From Archangium sp. (lineage in GTDB: Bacteria; Myxococcota; Myxococcia; Myxococcales; Myxococcaceae), in contig JAEUJR010000090.1 in the NCBI GenBank assembly GCA_016793585.1, positions 1 through 16,265 of the forward strand: a stretch of 16,265 bases of DNA. Direction: 5' to 3'. A program made the position numbers and the translations under genes. Below are positions 1-7,436 of this stretch, in pieces; within the stretch, counting starts at the first letter, position 1, and each line of letters begins with the position of its first letter. Below the pieces are notes generated by a model. That model was not told the origin of the DNA. It saw only the letters and a program-made list of their open reading frames with translations, and did not search any database.

Positions 1-1
1 G

Positions 2-493
2 CAGTCGGGTCCGGTCGTTCTTGCCTTCGTCTCGTTCCTCGTCTTCTGGCGGCTCATGCAGGGCGGGCAGCAGCACGCCCGCGCCATTCGCGAGGGCGAC
101 CGGCTGACGGCGCTGGGCCGTGCCGCCGAGGCGCTCACCGCCTACGAAGCGGCAGTTCAGCGCGCGCCGAAGAACGCGCTGGGGCCTTCGACGGTGGGCA
201 TCACGAAGACCCTGCTCTGGCAGCCTGACGCAGCCCTCACGCCTTCGCTCGAGCTCGCCGCATCGGTCGGCGGCATCACGCCATCGGCCGTCGAGCACGA
301 AGCGTTGGGGAAGACGGGTGCCCGACGGTCACTTCAAGAAGTGCCAGCCGGGGCCAGCGACCCACGCCTCACCGTGCTCGTCGAGGCCGTGTTGATGGCT
401 CGCGCCAAAGACTCTCGCGCGGTCGAAACTGCTCACGCGGTCGAGCACGCGAAGCAACCGCCAGGCGTGGGCAGTCGAGCTGACCTCCGGTGA
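2..493 (+). CDS. Membrane-anchored TPR-like protein, 3' part only (5' end outside window)
   Basis: The reading frame is open to the left edge, so the true start is outside the window. The first visible residues form a hydrophobic stretch (about 15 residues, from PVVLAF to FWRLM), probably a transmembrane helix. A charged helix and one TPR-like unit follow (about residues 30-55, with the ALGRAAEALTAYEAAVQRAP pattern). TPR units of this kind usually mediate protein-protein contacts, but the partner is unknown. The end is odd. The frame stops at 493, yet from about 459 the next frame has better third-position GC and reads as normal protein to a stop at 558-560. The gene may therefore be frameshifted, or the sequence may contain an indel. 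It faces hutF tail to tail. I see the TPR-like unit and membrane segment directly; the function is not recognised. Confidence 0.5.
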   Translation, partial: QSGPVVLAFVSFLVFWRLMQGGQQHARAIREGDRLTALGRAAEALTAYEAAVQRAPKNALGPSTVGITKTLLWQPDAALTPSLELAASVGGITPSAVEHEALGKTGARRSLQEVPAGASDPRLTVLVEAVLMARAKDSRAVETAHAVEHAKQPPGVGSRADLR

Positions 494-545
494 GCGACGT
501 CACGTCGACCGCGTCGCGCTGTACGGCGAGTCGGGGCCAGACGAA

Positions 546-566
546 CTCGGGCGGGCCTGACCCGAG
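546..566. terminator. Weak GC-rich hairpin between convergent genes
   Basis: A perfect six-base inverted repeat (CTCGGG at 546-551, CCCGAG at 561-566) with a nine-base loop lies between the end of the TPR-like gene and the end of hutF. No T-run follows on either strand, so this is not a classical intrinsic terminator. It also falls inside the possible shifted extension of the TPR-like gene (to 560). It is a candidate only. Confidence 0.15.
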
Positions 567-594
567 CTGGTGGCCTTCACCGAACGAGCGCAGG

Positions 595-1965
595 TCAGCG
601 GAGCGTGTCGACGACCTTCGCGTACGCCGCGGCGCTCTGCTCCGAGAGGGCGTGCCTTCCGCCCTCGACGATGAAGCGCCCCTGCACGGCGACGTCACGA
701 ATCGCAGCGCTCGAGGCGCCCAGCACGGCGGCGGTCAGCAGCGCCTCTCTCGGCGCTCCGACCATCGTGTGGTGATTCACGTCGAGCGTCACGAAGTCCG
801 CCGGCTGGCCCACCGTGAGCGCCCCCGTGTCGACGCCGAGTGAGCGCGCGCCTGCCACCGTGAGCGACCGGAGCAGCACGCGCCCCAGCTCGGACTCGCG
901 CGCGCCTTCGACCTGCTTCGGGAACAACACCGCGCGTGAGAGCCGCAACAACCGCAGATGGCCTTCGAGCTGCTTCGCTTCGTCGAGCAGGTCGACGTGC
1001 GCCTGGCTGTCACTGCCGAGCGAGACGTCGACGCCAACCTTCATCAACTCGTCGGCCCGCACGATGCCGTCACCCAGGTTGCGCTCCGTCGTCGGGCACG
1101 CGCAGACCATCGACCGCGACTGGCCCAGCAACGCCACCTCGTTCGCTTCGAGGTGAATCGCGTGCACGCCGGTGAAGTTCGGGCCCAGCACGCCGACCTC
1201 GGAGAGCAGCTCGATGGGCCGCCTTCCCGTCTCGGCGAGACATGCGCGCAGCTCGGCCGGTTGCTCCGCCACGTGCATGTGCAGCGGCCCCGGCAGCCGC
1301 GCTTCGACGATTCGCTCCAACCACGCCTTCGGCACCGCGCGAACCGAGTGCGGCGCGAGTCCGACCGAGACGAGCGGGTCGTTCACGCTCTTCCGCAGCG
1401 CCTCCACTCGAGAGAGGAAGGTGTCGACGTCGGGGTCGATGAACCGCCGCTGCCTCGGGTTCGACGCCACCTGATGCCCCGCGCGCGCGTAGCCCACCCG
1501 CAGCAGCACGATGCGCAAGCCGACGTCACGCGCCGCCTGAATCACCGTCTTCGCGAGCAACGACACGTCGTCGTACGGCGTGCCATCGGCCTGGTGCTGC
1601 ACGTAGTGGAACTCGCCCACCGTCGTCACACCGGCGAGCGCCATCTCGAGGAACGTCTGGCGCGACACTGCGTAGAGCTGCTCGGGCGAGAGCGCCGTCG
1701 CGGCCTGGTACATGCGCTCACGCCACGACCAGAAGTCGTCGGACTCGTTGCCTTCACCGCGCAGCTCGGTGCGCCCACGCAGCACGCGCTGAAAGGCGTG
1801 GCTGTGACCGTTCACGAACCCGGGCAACAGCAACCTGCCCTCGAGCCGGCGAAGCGGAGCGCTCTCGACCGGCGCACAGATTCGACCTGCGTCATCGACG
1901 CCGATGACGGGCTGTTCGACGAGCGAACCTGCAACGAACGCGAAGTCGGGCACGAGGCGAAGCAC
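595..1965 (-). CDS. hutF: Formimidoylglutamate deiminase (HutF)
   Basis: HutF hydrolyses N-formimino-L-glutamate to N-formylglutamate and ammonia in histidine degradation. It is a cytoplasmic amidohydrolase with one metal ion. Numbered from an upstream GTG at 2004, the metal site is visible as H67/H69 (NGHSHAFQR), H244 (HMHVAEQ) and D332 (GSDSQ), with H281 as the probable catalytic His. The FWSWRE-MY and EFHY signatures also mark this subfamily. The frame can begin at the GTG at 2004 (469 aa) or the GTG at 1965 (456 aa). I chose 1965 because it gives the usual family length and leaves room for a promoter for the divergent lipoprotein gene. Neither start has a strong ribosome-binding site. No other hut gene is in the window; HutF normally works with a formylglutamate deformylase encoded elsewhere. 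The family call is firm and the start is uncertain. Confidence 0.93.
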   Translation of the reverse strand: MLRLVPDFAFVAGSLVEQPVIGVDDAGRICAPVESAPLRRLEGRLLLPGFVNGHSHAFQRVLRGRTELRGEGNESDDFWSWRERMYQAATALSPEQLYAVSRQTFLEMALAGVTTVGEFHYVQHQADGTPYDDVSLLAKTVIQAARDVGLRIVLLRVGYARAGHQVASNPRQRRFIDPDVDTFLSRVEALRKSVNDPLVSVGLAPHSVRAVPKAWLERIVEARLPGPLHMHVAEQPAELRACLAETGRRPIELLSEVGVLGPNFTGVHAIHLEANEVALLGQSRSMVCACPTTERNLGDGIVRADELMKVGVDVSLGSDSQAHVDLLDEAKQLEGHLRLLRLSRAVLFPKQVEGARESELGRVLLRSLTVAGARSLGVDTGALTVGQPADFVTLDVNHHTMVGAPREALLTAAVLGASSAAIRDVAVQGRFIVEGGRHALSEQSAAAYAKVVDTLR

Positions 1966-1989
1966 GCGCGCACGCTCGCACGAAGCACG

Positions 1990-2017
1990 GTGACGACCAA
2001 CCACGACGGGCTACGTT
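1990..2017 (+). promoter_or_regulatory. Possible promoter for the lipoprotein-led operon
   Basis: GTGACG (1990-1995) and TACGTT (2012-2017) are spaced by 16 bases and lie just upstream of a strong ribosome-binding site. Matches to the sigma-70 consensus are only partial (about 4/6 and 3/6). The position fits the five-gene operon starting at 2044, but it overlaps the longer alternative N-terminus of hutF on the other strand. Confidence 0.2.
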
Positions 2018-2030
2018 CGCGCCTCACCCG

Positions 2031-2040
2031 CGGGGAGGGG
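2031..2040 (+). promoter_or_regulatory. Strong ribosome-binding site fixing the start at 2044
   Basis: A purine-rich CGGGGAGGGG block ends three bases before the ATG at 2044, so the GGGGAG core sits at usable Shine-Dalgarno distance. It decides the start of the lipoprotein gene. The same frame is open far upstream, but that part only mirrors hutF. Confidence 0.6.
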
Positions 2041-2043
2041 TCG

Positions 2044-3528
2044 ATGACACCGAGGCTGCTGGCCGTGTCGGCCATGACGTTCGTGCTGAGCGCGTGCTGC
2101 TTTCGCTGCGCTCCCGAGCAGAAGTCGTACGTCGACGTGCCCGCCACCCTCGGCGAGGTGAAGAAGCGCGCGAAGCCTCCCGAGGTGGTGGTGACGGTCG
2201 AGCGCAACACCAGGCCGACCAGCGGCGGCGGCGGGTGTGGCCACTCCGCGGCCTGCGTCATCATCCTGCCCTTCCTCCTCTACTCGGCCGTGTTCCCCGA
2301 CAAGTTCGACGAGGTGTCCGTCACCGAGGGCGGCGTCGAGACCTTTCACGGGCTGTACTCGACCTCGGGAGACCTGCTCTCGGCGCGCGCGAAGACCGAG
2401 ACTGGCTGGCGAGAGCTGGTGCAGCTCGACCTGCCCGAGCTCGGCCAGCGGGCCATCGTCGAGGCCGCGAAGGTGACCACGGGCCCCGACGGCGGAGAGA
2501 CGCGCGTTCCCACCACGATTCAGTCGCAGGTCGACCTCGTCGCGCAGTACCGCGAGAAGCTCGCGAAGAAGGAGGGAAAACAGCGGGGCGCCCTGCTCGG
2601 CGAAGCGGCGCAGAACCTCAGCGGAGAAGGCGATGCGTTCGTGCTGGAGCGGCTCACGGCCGCCGACGAGCCAGACGAGAGCCGCGCGACGGTCGTCGCT
2701 CACACCTGCCTCCACGACGACCACCCGGAGCGATCGGCAGCGTTCATCGACGCGGCCTTGAAGCACCCTGGCGGGCTCACGGCGAAGGCGACCCTCGAAT
2801 GCGAGCTCGCGTCTGACGCGGCCATCGGCGCGGCGGCCGCTGCGCTTGCTCAGCAGCTGTGCACGGTGAAGCGCGCGCTCGACGCACGGGCGCTCGAGCC
2901 TCACGGCCTCGAGCCCGAGAAGGCCGCGCTGCGCACCGCCGGCGTGAAGGCGGGCGTCGCGAAGTGCACGAAGGGCGGCTCGGTGGTCGCACGACTGGTG
3001 CTGTACGAGCCCGTCTCGACCGACGAGTGGCTCGACGCGCTCACGCAGCCCGAGGGCGACCTGGTGATGGAGCTGACGTCGAGCGCCGAGCGCGAAAAGC
3101 TCTTCGCGGCGCTCGAGAAGCGAGTTCGCTCCGAGCAGGTGCTGCGGCAGGTCGGCAACGCGAGGTTTCAGCTCACGGCGAAGGAGGCCAACCTGCTGCT
3201 CGACCTCGGCTTTCAGAGCAGGGACTGGGGCGCGCGGGCGTCGGTCGCGAGCGGGCTCATCAACTCGCAAGCGCTGCTCCCCGAGCTCGCGCCCCGGCTC
3301 GCGAAGGTGCCCAGGGCCGACGAGCGCACGGCGCGCGTCTTCCGGGCCATGCTGGGTGACACGAGCGCGCGAGACGCGCTGGCCGACACGCTGACGACGC
3401 AGGCTGCCAAGAGCTACGGCGCGGTGCTCATCGGCGACGAAGACGAGCTGGTCGTCTACGCGCTGCTCGAGCTGCACTGCAGTCGGCCGCTGCTCGAGGC
3501 CGGGAAGAAGGCGGCGGCCTGCCGGTGA
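2044..3528 (+). CDS. Predicted lipoprotein of unknown function, 494 aa
   Basis: The N-terminus is a lipoprotein signal: a basic MTPR start, a hydrophobic core, then the lipobox L15-S16-A17-C18. The modified Cys18 would anchor the protein in the envelope. A second Cys follows at once, with more at residues 22, 65 and 71. A Gly-rich loop (residues 61-64) leads into a short hydrophobic segment (about 71-83, CVIILPFLLYSAV) that could be a membrane-associated hairpin or buried strand. The rest is mainly helical, with Ala/Leu-rich segments near the C-terminus that look vaguely HEAT-like (about residues 390-450). I recognise no family. The gene ends 20 bases before the metallo-beta-lactamase lipoprotein gene and is probably the first gene of the metal-import operon. 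A link to metal handling is inferred only from position. Confidence 0.8.
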   Translation: MTPRLLAVSAMTFVLSACCFRCAPEQKSYVDVPATLGEVKKRAKPPEVVVTVERNTRPTSGGGGCGHSAACVIILPFLLYSAVFPDKFDEVSVTEGGVETFHGLYSTSGDLLSARAKTETGWRELVQLDLPELGQRAIVEAAKVTTGPDGGETRVPTTIQSQVDLVAQYREKLAKKEGKQRGALLGEAAQNLSGEGDAFVLERLTAADEPDESRATVVAHTCLHDDHPERSAAFIDAALKHPGGLTAKATLECELASDAAIGAAAAALAQQLCTVKRALDARALEPHGLEPEKAALRTAGVKAGVAKCTKGGSVVARLVLYEPVSTDEWLDALTQPEGDLVMELTSSAEREKLFAALEKRVRSEQVLRQVGNARFQLTAKEANLLLDLGFQSRDWGARASVASGLINSQALLPELAPRLAKVPRADERTARVFRAMLGDTSARDALADTLTTQAAKSYGAVLIGDEDELVVYALLELHCSRPLLEAGKKAAACR

Positions 3529-3548
3529 TTGCGGCATAAGGCGCGTCG

Positions 3549-4490
3549 ATGCTGCGAACGGTCGCATTCCTCCTCCTGTTGTCCGCGTGCGCTGGGCCTC
3601 CGATTCGGCTGCCCGACCCGAGCCTCGTGAAGGCGTCGAAGACGAGCGGTCGCGGCGTCGAGGTCTGCGTGCTGATGCAGGAGCGCACCGTTCGGTCGCG
3701 AGTCGAAGGCGTCGCCGAGTTCAGCTTCGAGCCGTGGCACTACGGCATCGCCTCCATCGTGGTGAAGCACCCGGTCGGCCTCGTCGTCATCGACCCCGCG
3801 TTCGGCAAGAAGGTCGCGGAGGATCTCGCGAAGGGCCCCAAGCTGTTCGCGCTCGCCATGGGGCCGGCGCGCACGAAGCACCCGATGGTCGAGCTCATGG
3901 GCGACGCGGGCCTCGACCCGAACGACGTGACGCTCGCCCTCGCGACGCACGTGCACTGGGACCACGTCGGCGCGCTCGGTGACATTCCGAATGCCCGGGT
4001 GCTCATCGCGAAGCCCGAGCTCGAGTGGGCACGTACGTTGACCCGCTTCCTCGACGAAGGCGTGATGCCGCACCACCTCGCCCGCGCGAAAGAGCGCCTG
4101 TGGACGTTCGACTTCAAGGGCCCCGCGCGTGACGGGTTCCCCTCGTCGTTCGACGTGTTCGGAGACGGCGCCATCGTGGCCGTGCCCATTCCCGGTCACA
4201 CGCCCGGCAGCACTGCCTTCCTCGTGAAGCTCACCGATGGGCGCACGGCGCTGTTCTCGGGCGACACCTCGTGGACGATGCGCGGCGTCGAGGCGCCGGT
4301 GCACAAGAACCCGCTCGTGCGGCTCGACGCCGACGAAGAGAAGACGGGCGATGGGCTGGGCCTGCTGCACGTGCTCGCGAAGGAGCGAAGAGACCTGCTC
4401 GTCATTCCCGCGCACGACGCCGCCGCGCTCGAGCAGTTGCCGTCGTGTGTCGGAAAGCCACCGCCCGGCACGGTGAGCGCTGCGCCGTGA
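3549..4490 (+). CDS. Metallo-beta-lactamase-fold hydrolase, lipoprotein
   Basis: The protein has 313 residues. The N-terminus carries a lipobox, L11-S12-A13-C14, so the enzyme should be exported and lipid-anchored. The complete binuclear metal site of the metallo-beta-lactamase superfamily is visible: H134-x-H136-x-D138-H139 (THVHWDHVG), H217 (PGHTPGS), D239 (FSGDTSW) and H289 (PAHD). Overall it resembles the lactonase-like MBL subgroup more than true class B beta-lactamases, but the substrate cannot be read from sequence. The ATG follows AAGG at a suitable distance. The stop overlaps the GTG start of the metal-binding protein gene in a GTGA junction, implying translational coupling. A zinc-dependent envelope enzyme coupled to a zinc-type importer suggests a shared metal supply, which is an inference. 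Confidence 0.9.
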   Translation: MLRTVAFLLLLSACAGPPIRLPDPSLVKASKTSGRGVEVCVLMQERTVRSRVEGVAEFSFEPWHYGIASIVVKHPVGLVVIDPAFGKKVAEDLAKGPKLFALAMGPARTKHPMVELMGDAGLDPNDVTLALATHVHWDHVGALGDIPNARVLIAKPELEWARTLTRFLDEGVMPHHLARAKERLWTFDFKGPARDGFPSSFDVFGDGAIVAVPIPGHTPGSTAFLVKLTDGRTALFSGDTSWTMRGVEAPVHKNPLVRLDADEEKTGDGLGLLHVLAKERRDLLVIPAHDAAALEQLPSCVGKPPPGTVSAAP

Positions 4491-5320
4491 CCTCGCTCGT
4501 CTGCCTCGCGCTGCTGGCGTCGTCTCCCCTGCGCGTGGGCGTGACGTTGCACCCCTACTACTCGTGGACGTCGAGGGTGACGCAGGGCCTGCCGGTCGAG
4601 GTCGTTCCGGTGGTGCCGGGCGACGTCGACATCGGCAGCTACCAGCCGCGGCCTCGAGACGTGGCGACGCTCACCACGCTCGACGTGCTGGTCGAGAACG
4701 GGCTCGGTCACGACGCCTTCCTCGACGAGATGGTGCGCGCGGCCGACAACCCGAAGCTCGTGCGCGTTCGGCTCAACGACGCGACGCCGCGGCTCGTGTC
4801 GAGCGAAGGCGCTCCGAACTCGCACACGTTCCTCTCGCTCGGGAACGCGATGCTGCAGTCGTACGCGCTCGCCCGCGCCCTCGCCGAGGTGAAGCCCGAG
4901 TGGCGCGCCCAGCTCGAGCGAAATGCGGCGGCGTACGCGAAGACGCTGCGAGCCATGCGCGCGCGGGCGGTGACGGCGCTCTCGACCGTGAAGTCGCGCC
5001 GCGTGGTGACGGTGCACGACGGCTACTCGTACCTGCTGCAAGAGCTCGGGCTCGAGCTGGCCGCGGTGGTGGAGCCGTCACACGGGCTGCTCCCCTCGGC
5101 GTCCGAGCTCGGTGACGTGGTGCGGCTGCTGCAGTCGAAGCAGGCCACCGTCGTCTTCTCGGAAGAGTCGTTTCCGCCCTCGATGGCGAAGGTGCTCGAA
5201 GACGCGGGCGCGCGCGTCGTCGTGGTGAGCCACATCGCGACCGGCGCCTTCACCCCCGAGCGCTTCGAGCACGACATGCAGCAGAACCTCGACGCCATCG
5301 TGCGGGAGCTCGTTCGATGA
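4487..5320 (+). CDS. znuA: Metal ABC transporter substrate-binding protein, ZnuA/TroA family
   Basis: This would be the exported receptor that captures Zn2+ or Mn2+ and hands it to the permease. The GTG at 4487 overlaps the preceding stop, giving 277 aa with a short hydrophobic signal sequence (about residues 3-13). There is no lipobox. Likely metal ligands of the cluster A-I fold are H22 (TLHPYYSW), H113 (NSHTFLS) and H177 (TVHDGY), with an acidic fourth position near E226/E227 (FSEES). H75 is an extra candidate. The long His/Asp-rich loop seen in many ZnuA proteins is absent, so zinc, manganese and iron all remain possible. The gene is coupled to the MBL gene upstream and the ATPase gene downstream. 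The family is clear and the metal is not; the symbol is used for family membership. Confidence 0.85.
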   Translation: MTSLVCLALLASSPLRVGVTLHPYYSWTSRVTQGLPVEVVPVVPGDVDIGSYQPRPRDVATLTTLDVLVENGLGHDAFLDEMVRAADNPKLVRVRLNDATPRLVSSEGAPNSHTFLSLGNAMLQSYALARALAEVKPEWRAQLERNAAAYAKTLRAMRARAVTALSTVKSRRVVTVHDGYSYLLQELGLELAAVVEPSHGLLPSASELGDVVRLLQSKQATVVFSEESFPPSMAKVLEDAGARVVVVSHIATGAFTPERFEHDMQQNLDAIVRELVR

Positions 5321-5919
5321 ACGTGCTCTCGGCGAAAGACGTTCGGGTTCCGGGCCGGCTGGCCGCAGTCTCGCTCACGCTCTCGCCAGGACAGGTGCAC
5401 GCGCTCGTGGGCCCGAACGGCTCGGGCAAGTCGACGTTTCTCGACTGTGTGCTCGGCCTGGTGGCCTTCGAAGGCACGCTGCAGCTCGCGCCCGGCGTTC
5501 GCCTCGCGGTGGTGCCGCAGCGCTTCTCGATGCCGACGCTGACGCCGGTGACGGTGCTCGAGCTGCTCGCCGCCGCACGCACGACCCGGCCTTCGTTCCT
5601 GGGAATCGGCGCGGCGACGAAGGCCGAGGTGGTCGGCGCGTTGTCCCGCACGGGCTGCGAGGCGCTGGTGAGCCGGCGGGTCTCGGAGCTCTCGGGCGGC
5701 GAGCTGCGCCGGGTGTTGCTGGCCGACGCGCTCTCGACGAAGCCGCAGCTGCTGCTGCTCGACGAACCCGAAGCGGGCCTCGACGACGCCTCGAAGCAGC
5801 ACCTCGTCACCGCGCTCGAGCAGGCGAGACGTGACGGCGTCGCGACGCTGCTCATCTCGCACGACGCGCAGGCCATCACGGTCGCCACGCACACCACCCG
5901 GCTCGGAGGCGCCGCGTGA
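5317..5919 (+). CDS. znuC: Metal ABC transporter ATPase, ZnuC-like
   Basis: This is the cytoplasmic ATPase that powers metal import. All nucleotide-binding motifs are present in 200 residues: Walker A GPNGSGKST (32-40), the Q-loop Gln68 (VPQRF), signature LSGGE (125-129), Walker B LLLLDE (145-150) and the switch His182 (SHD). It is shorter than typical ZnuC proteins (about 250 aa), mainly through lack of a C-terminal extension. The ATG overlaps the stop of the binding-protein gene (ATGA), and its own stop overlaps the GTG of the permease gene. Assignment to metal import rests on the flanking genes as much as on the ATPase itself. Confidence 0.88.
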   Translation: MNVLSAKDVRVPGRLAAVSLTLSPGQVHALVGPNGSGKSTFLDCVLGLVAFEGTLQLAPGVRLAVVPQRFSMPTLTPVTVLELLAAARTTRPSFLGIGAATKAEVVGALSRTGCEALVSRRVSELSGGELRRVLLADALSTKPQLLLLDEPEAGLDDASKQHLVTALEQARRDGVATLLISHDAQAITVATHTTRLGGAA

Positions 5920-6728
5920 ACACGCTCTCGCTCGAGTTCGTGCAACGCGCGCTCATCGCCGTCGCCCTCGCTGCGCCGATGCTGGGCCTGCTCTCGCCAG
6001 TCGTGCTCACGCGACGGCTCGCCTTCTTCTCCGCTGCTCTCGGCCAGGCCGTGCTGACGGGCGTGTCGCTCGGCGTTCTGCTGGGAGAGCCCGTCGAGGC
6101 GCCATGGGCGAGCGTGCTCGGCTTCTCGTTGCTCTGCGGGGTCGGGCTCGTCTTCGTGCGAAGACGCTCGGCGCTCCCTGCCGACACGCTCGTCGGCGTG
6201 CTGCTCGCCTTCACGCTCGGCCTCGGCGTGTTGCTGCTCACCGTGGTGACGAAGCGCTTCAACGTGCACCAGCTCGAAGCGGTGATGTTCGGCTCGGTGT
6301 TGACCGTCACGCGCACCGACCTGTTCGTGCTGGGCGCCGCATTGCTGCTCGTCGTGTTCGTGTTGACCCGCTTCCACAACGCGCTGCTGCTCGACGGCAC
6401 CGACGCGCGGCTCTCGGCGGCGCAGCGGCTGCCCTCGGCGACGCTCGAGTACGGGCTGGTGGTGGTGCTCACCCTCGTCATCGTCGCCTCGGTGAAGGTG
6501 CTCGGCGCGTTGATGGTCGAAGCGATGCTGCTGGTGCCCGCCGCCGCCGGTCGCAACGTCGCGCGCAGCCTCGCGGGGCTCACCTGGGCGAGCGTCGTCA
6601 TCGCGCTCCTCAGCGGCGTGGGCGGCGTCTTCGTCTCGGCTTCGGTGAACGCGCCTTCGGGCGCCGCCATCGTGCTGCTGCTCGCGCTCTCGTTCCTGCT
6701 GACGGCGCCGTTCGCGCGGCGAGGCTGA
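5916..6728 (+). CDS. znuB: Metal ABC transporter permease, ZnuB-like (ABC-3 family)
   Basis: This 270-residue membrane protein has about eight hydrophobic segments (roughly residues 10-32, 36-56, 66-82, 92-112, 133-152, 180-209, 223-242 and 249-265). The pattern matches the ABC-3 family of zinc/manganese permeases, including the LxxRRLAFFSAALGQAVLTGV region and the LGALMVEAMLLVPAA region. The normally conserved His of the family motif near residue 44 (usually a sHa-type sequence) is Gln here. The GTG start overlaps the ATPase stop (GTGA). It is the last gene of the operon and ends three bases from the convergent unknown gene at 6732, so no separate terminator fits between them. Confidence 0.88.
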   Translation: MNTLSLEFVQRALIAVALAAPMLGLLSPVVLTRRLAFFSAALGQAVLTGVSLGVLLGEPVEAPWASVLGFSLLCGVGLVFVRRRSALPADTLVGVLLAFTLGLGVLLLTVVTKRFNVHQLEAVMFGSVLTVTRTDLFVLGAALLLVVFVLTRFHNALLLDGTDARLSAAQRLPSATLEYGLVVVLTLVIVASVKVLGALMVEAMLLVPAAAGRNVARSLAGLTWASVVIALLSGVGGVFVSASVNAPSGAAIVLLLALSFLLTAPFARRG

Positions 6729-6731
6729 CGA

Positions 6732-7397
6732 CTACTCCGACTTCATCACCAGCAACGGCTGGCCCTGAATGCGGCAGGCGGCGTCGAGCATCTCGAAGCT
6801 CTCCATCTCCTTGATGAACGAGTCGGGCACAGGGCCGCGCAGCAGCCGCAGGTGCTCGAGCGGCACGTTCTTCTTGAGCCAGTCGACCCAGCCCCGGTTG
6901 CGCGGGCCGACCGCGAGCGCCGTTCCGTCAGGCAGGCGCGACAGCACGATGAGCTCTTTCGGCAACGTCTTCGGCGCCTTCTTCACCACCACCACGTTGC
7001 GGTGCTGCGGCTCGTCGGCGTCGGCCACCTTCTTGCGCGGCACCACCACGGTGGGCACCTTCGCCGGCACCCACGCACCCGGAGCGCTCACGCACGGCTC
7101 ATAGTCGAGCGCGTACGCCTTGAATCGCCCGTGCCCAGGCAGCTCGCACTCGATGACCTTTCGCGGTGGAATCGCGGTCAGCTTCATCCACCTCACGCCA
7201 CGCGCGTCGTCGTGAAACGAGAGGTCGTGCGGCACCGCCTTGCGCACCTCGGCGCCGCTCACGTCGTCGGCGCGAAACGTACCCGCCGGCACCAGGAACG
7301 CCCCATCACGGAGCCGCTCGACGCCCTGCAGGTCCCACAGCCACTCGGGAACCGCAGCTCCCGCCTTCACCCGAAGCACCACCACAGCGTCACTCAT
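6732..7397 (-). CDS. Conserved-looking unknown protein at the end of the hox operon, 221 aa
   Basis: I do not recognise this family. It is predicted to be soluble, with no signal peptide or membrane helix. Visible features are an N-terminal strand (AVVVLRV), a GVERLRDGAFLVPAG segment (about 25-39), a central basic linker (about 120-150, with PRKK and VVVVKKAPK) and a C-terminal half with GWVDWLKK (169-176) and a helical end. Third-position GC and a purine-rich stretch before the ATG support it as a real gene. It lies 39 bases after hoxW in the same direction, so it is probably transcribed with the hydrogenase genes. In Ralstonia-type clusters this slot holds hoxI, but I see no clear cyclic-nucleotide-binding domain here. 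A hydrogenase-related role is a positional guess only. Confidence 0.75.
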   Translation of the reverse strand: MSDAVVVLRVKAGAAVPEWLWDLQGVERLRDGAFLVPAGTFRADDVSGAEVRKAVPHDLSFHDDARGVRWMKLTAIPPRKVIECELPGHGRFKAYALDYEPCVSAPGAWVPAKVPTVVVPRKKVADADEPQHRNVVVVKKAPKTLPKELIVLSRLPDGTALAVGPRNRGWVDWLKKNVPLEHLRLLRGPVPDSFIKEMESFEMLDAACRIQGQPLLVMKSE

Positions 7398-7436
7398 GCG
7401 CGCGCCCCTACTCCATCGACTCGGCCGACGCGACCG

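Noticed and set aside
958..2043. Long plus-strand open frame continuous with the lipoprotein gene
   Set aside because: It lies antisense to hutF and has a composition typical of a GC-rich mirror frame. The lipoprotein signal and strong ribosome-binding site place the real start at 2044.
2011..3567. 518-residue minus-strand open frame
   Set aside because: It mirrors the lipoprotein gene, with Arg/Leu/Glu/His-rich low-information sequence and no recognisable domain.
3549..4490. Beta-lactam resistance gene
   Set aside because: The fold and metal site are of the MBL superfamily, but its sequence style fits lactonase-like members. Nothing in the sequence or neighbourhood indicates a beta-lactam substrate.
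5250..6377. 375-residue minus-strand open frame rich in His, Glu and Arg
   Set aside because: It overlaps the znuC and znuB genes antisense, and its composition is that of a shadow frame.
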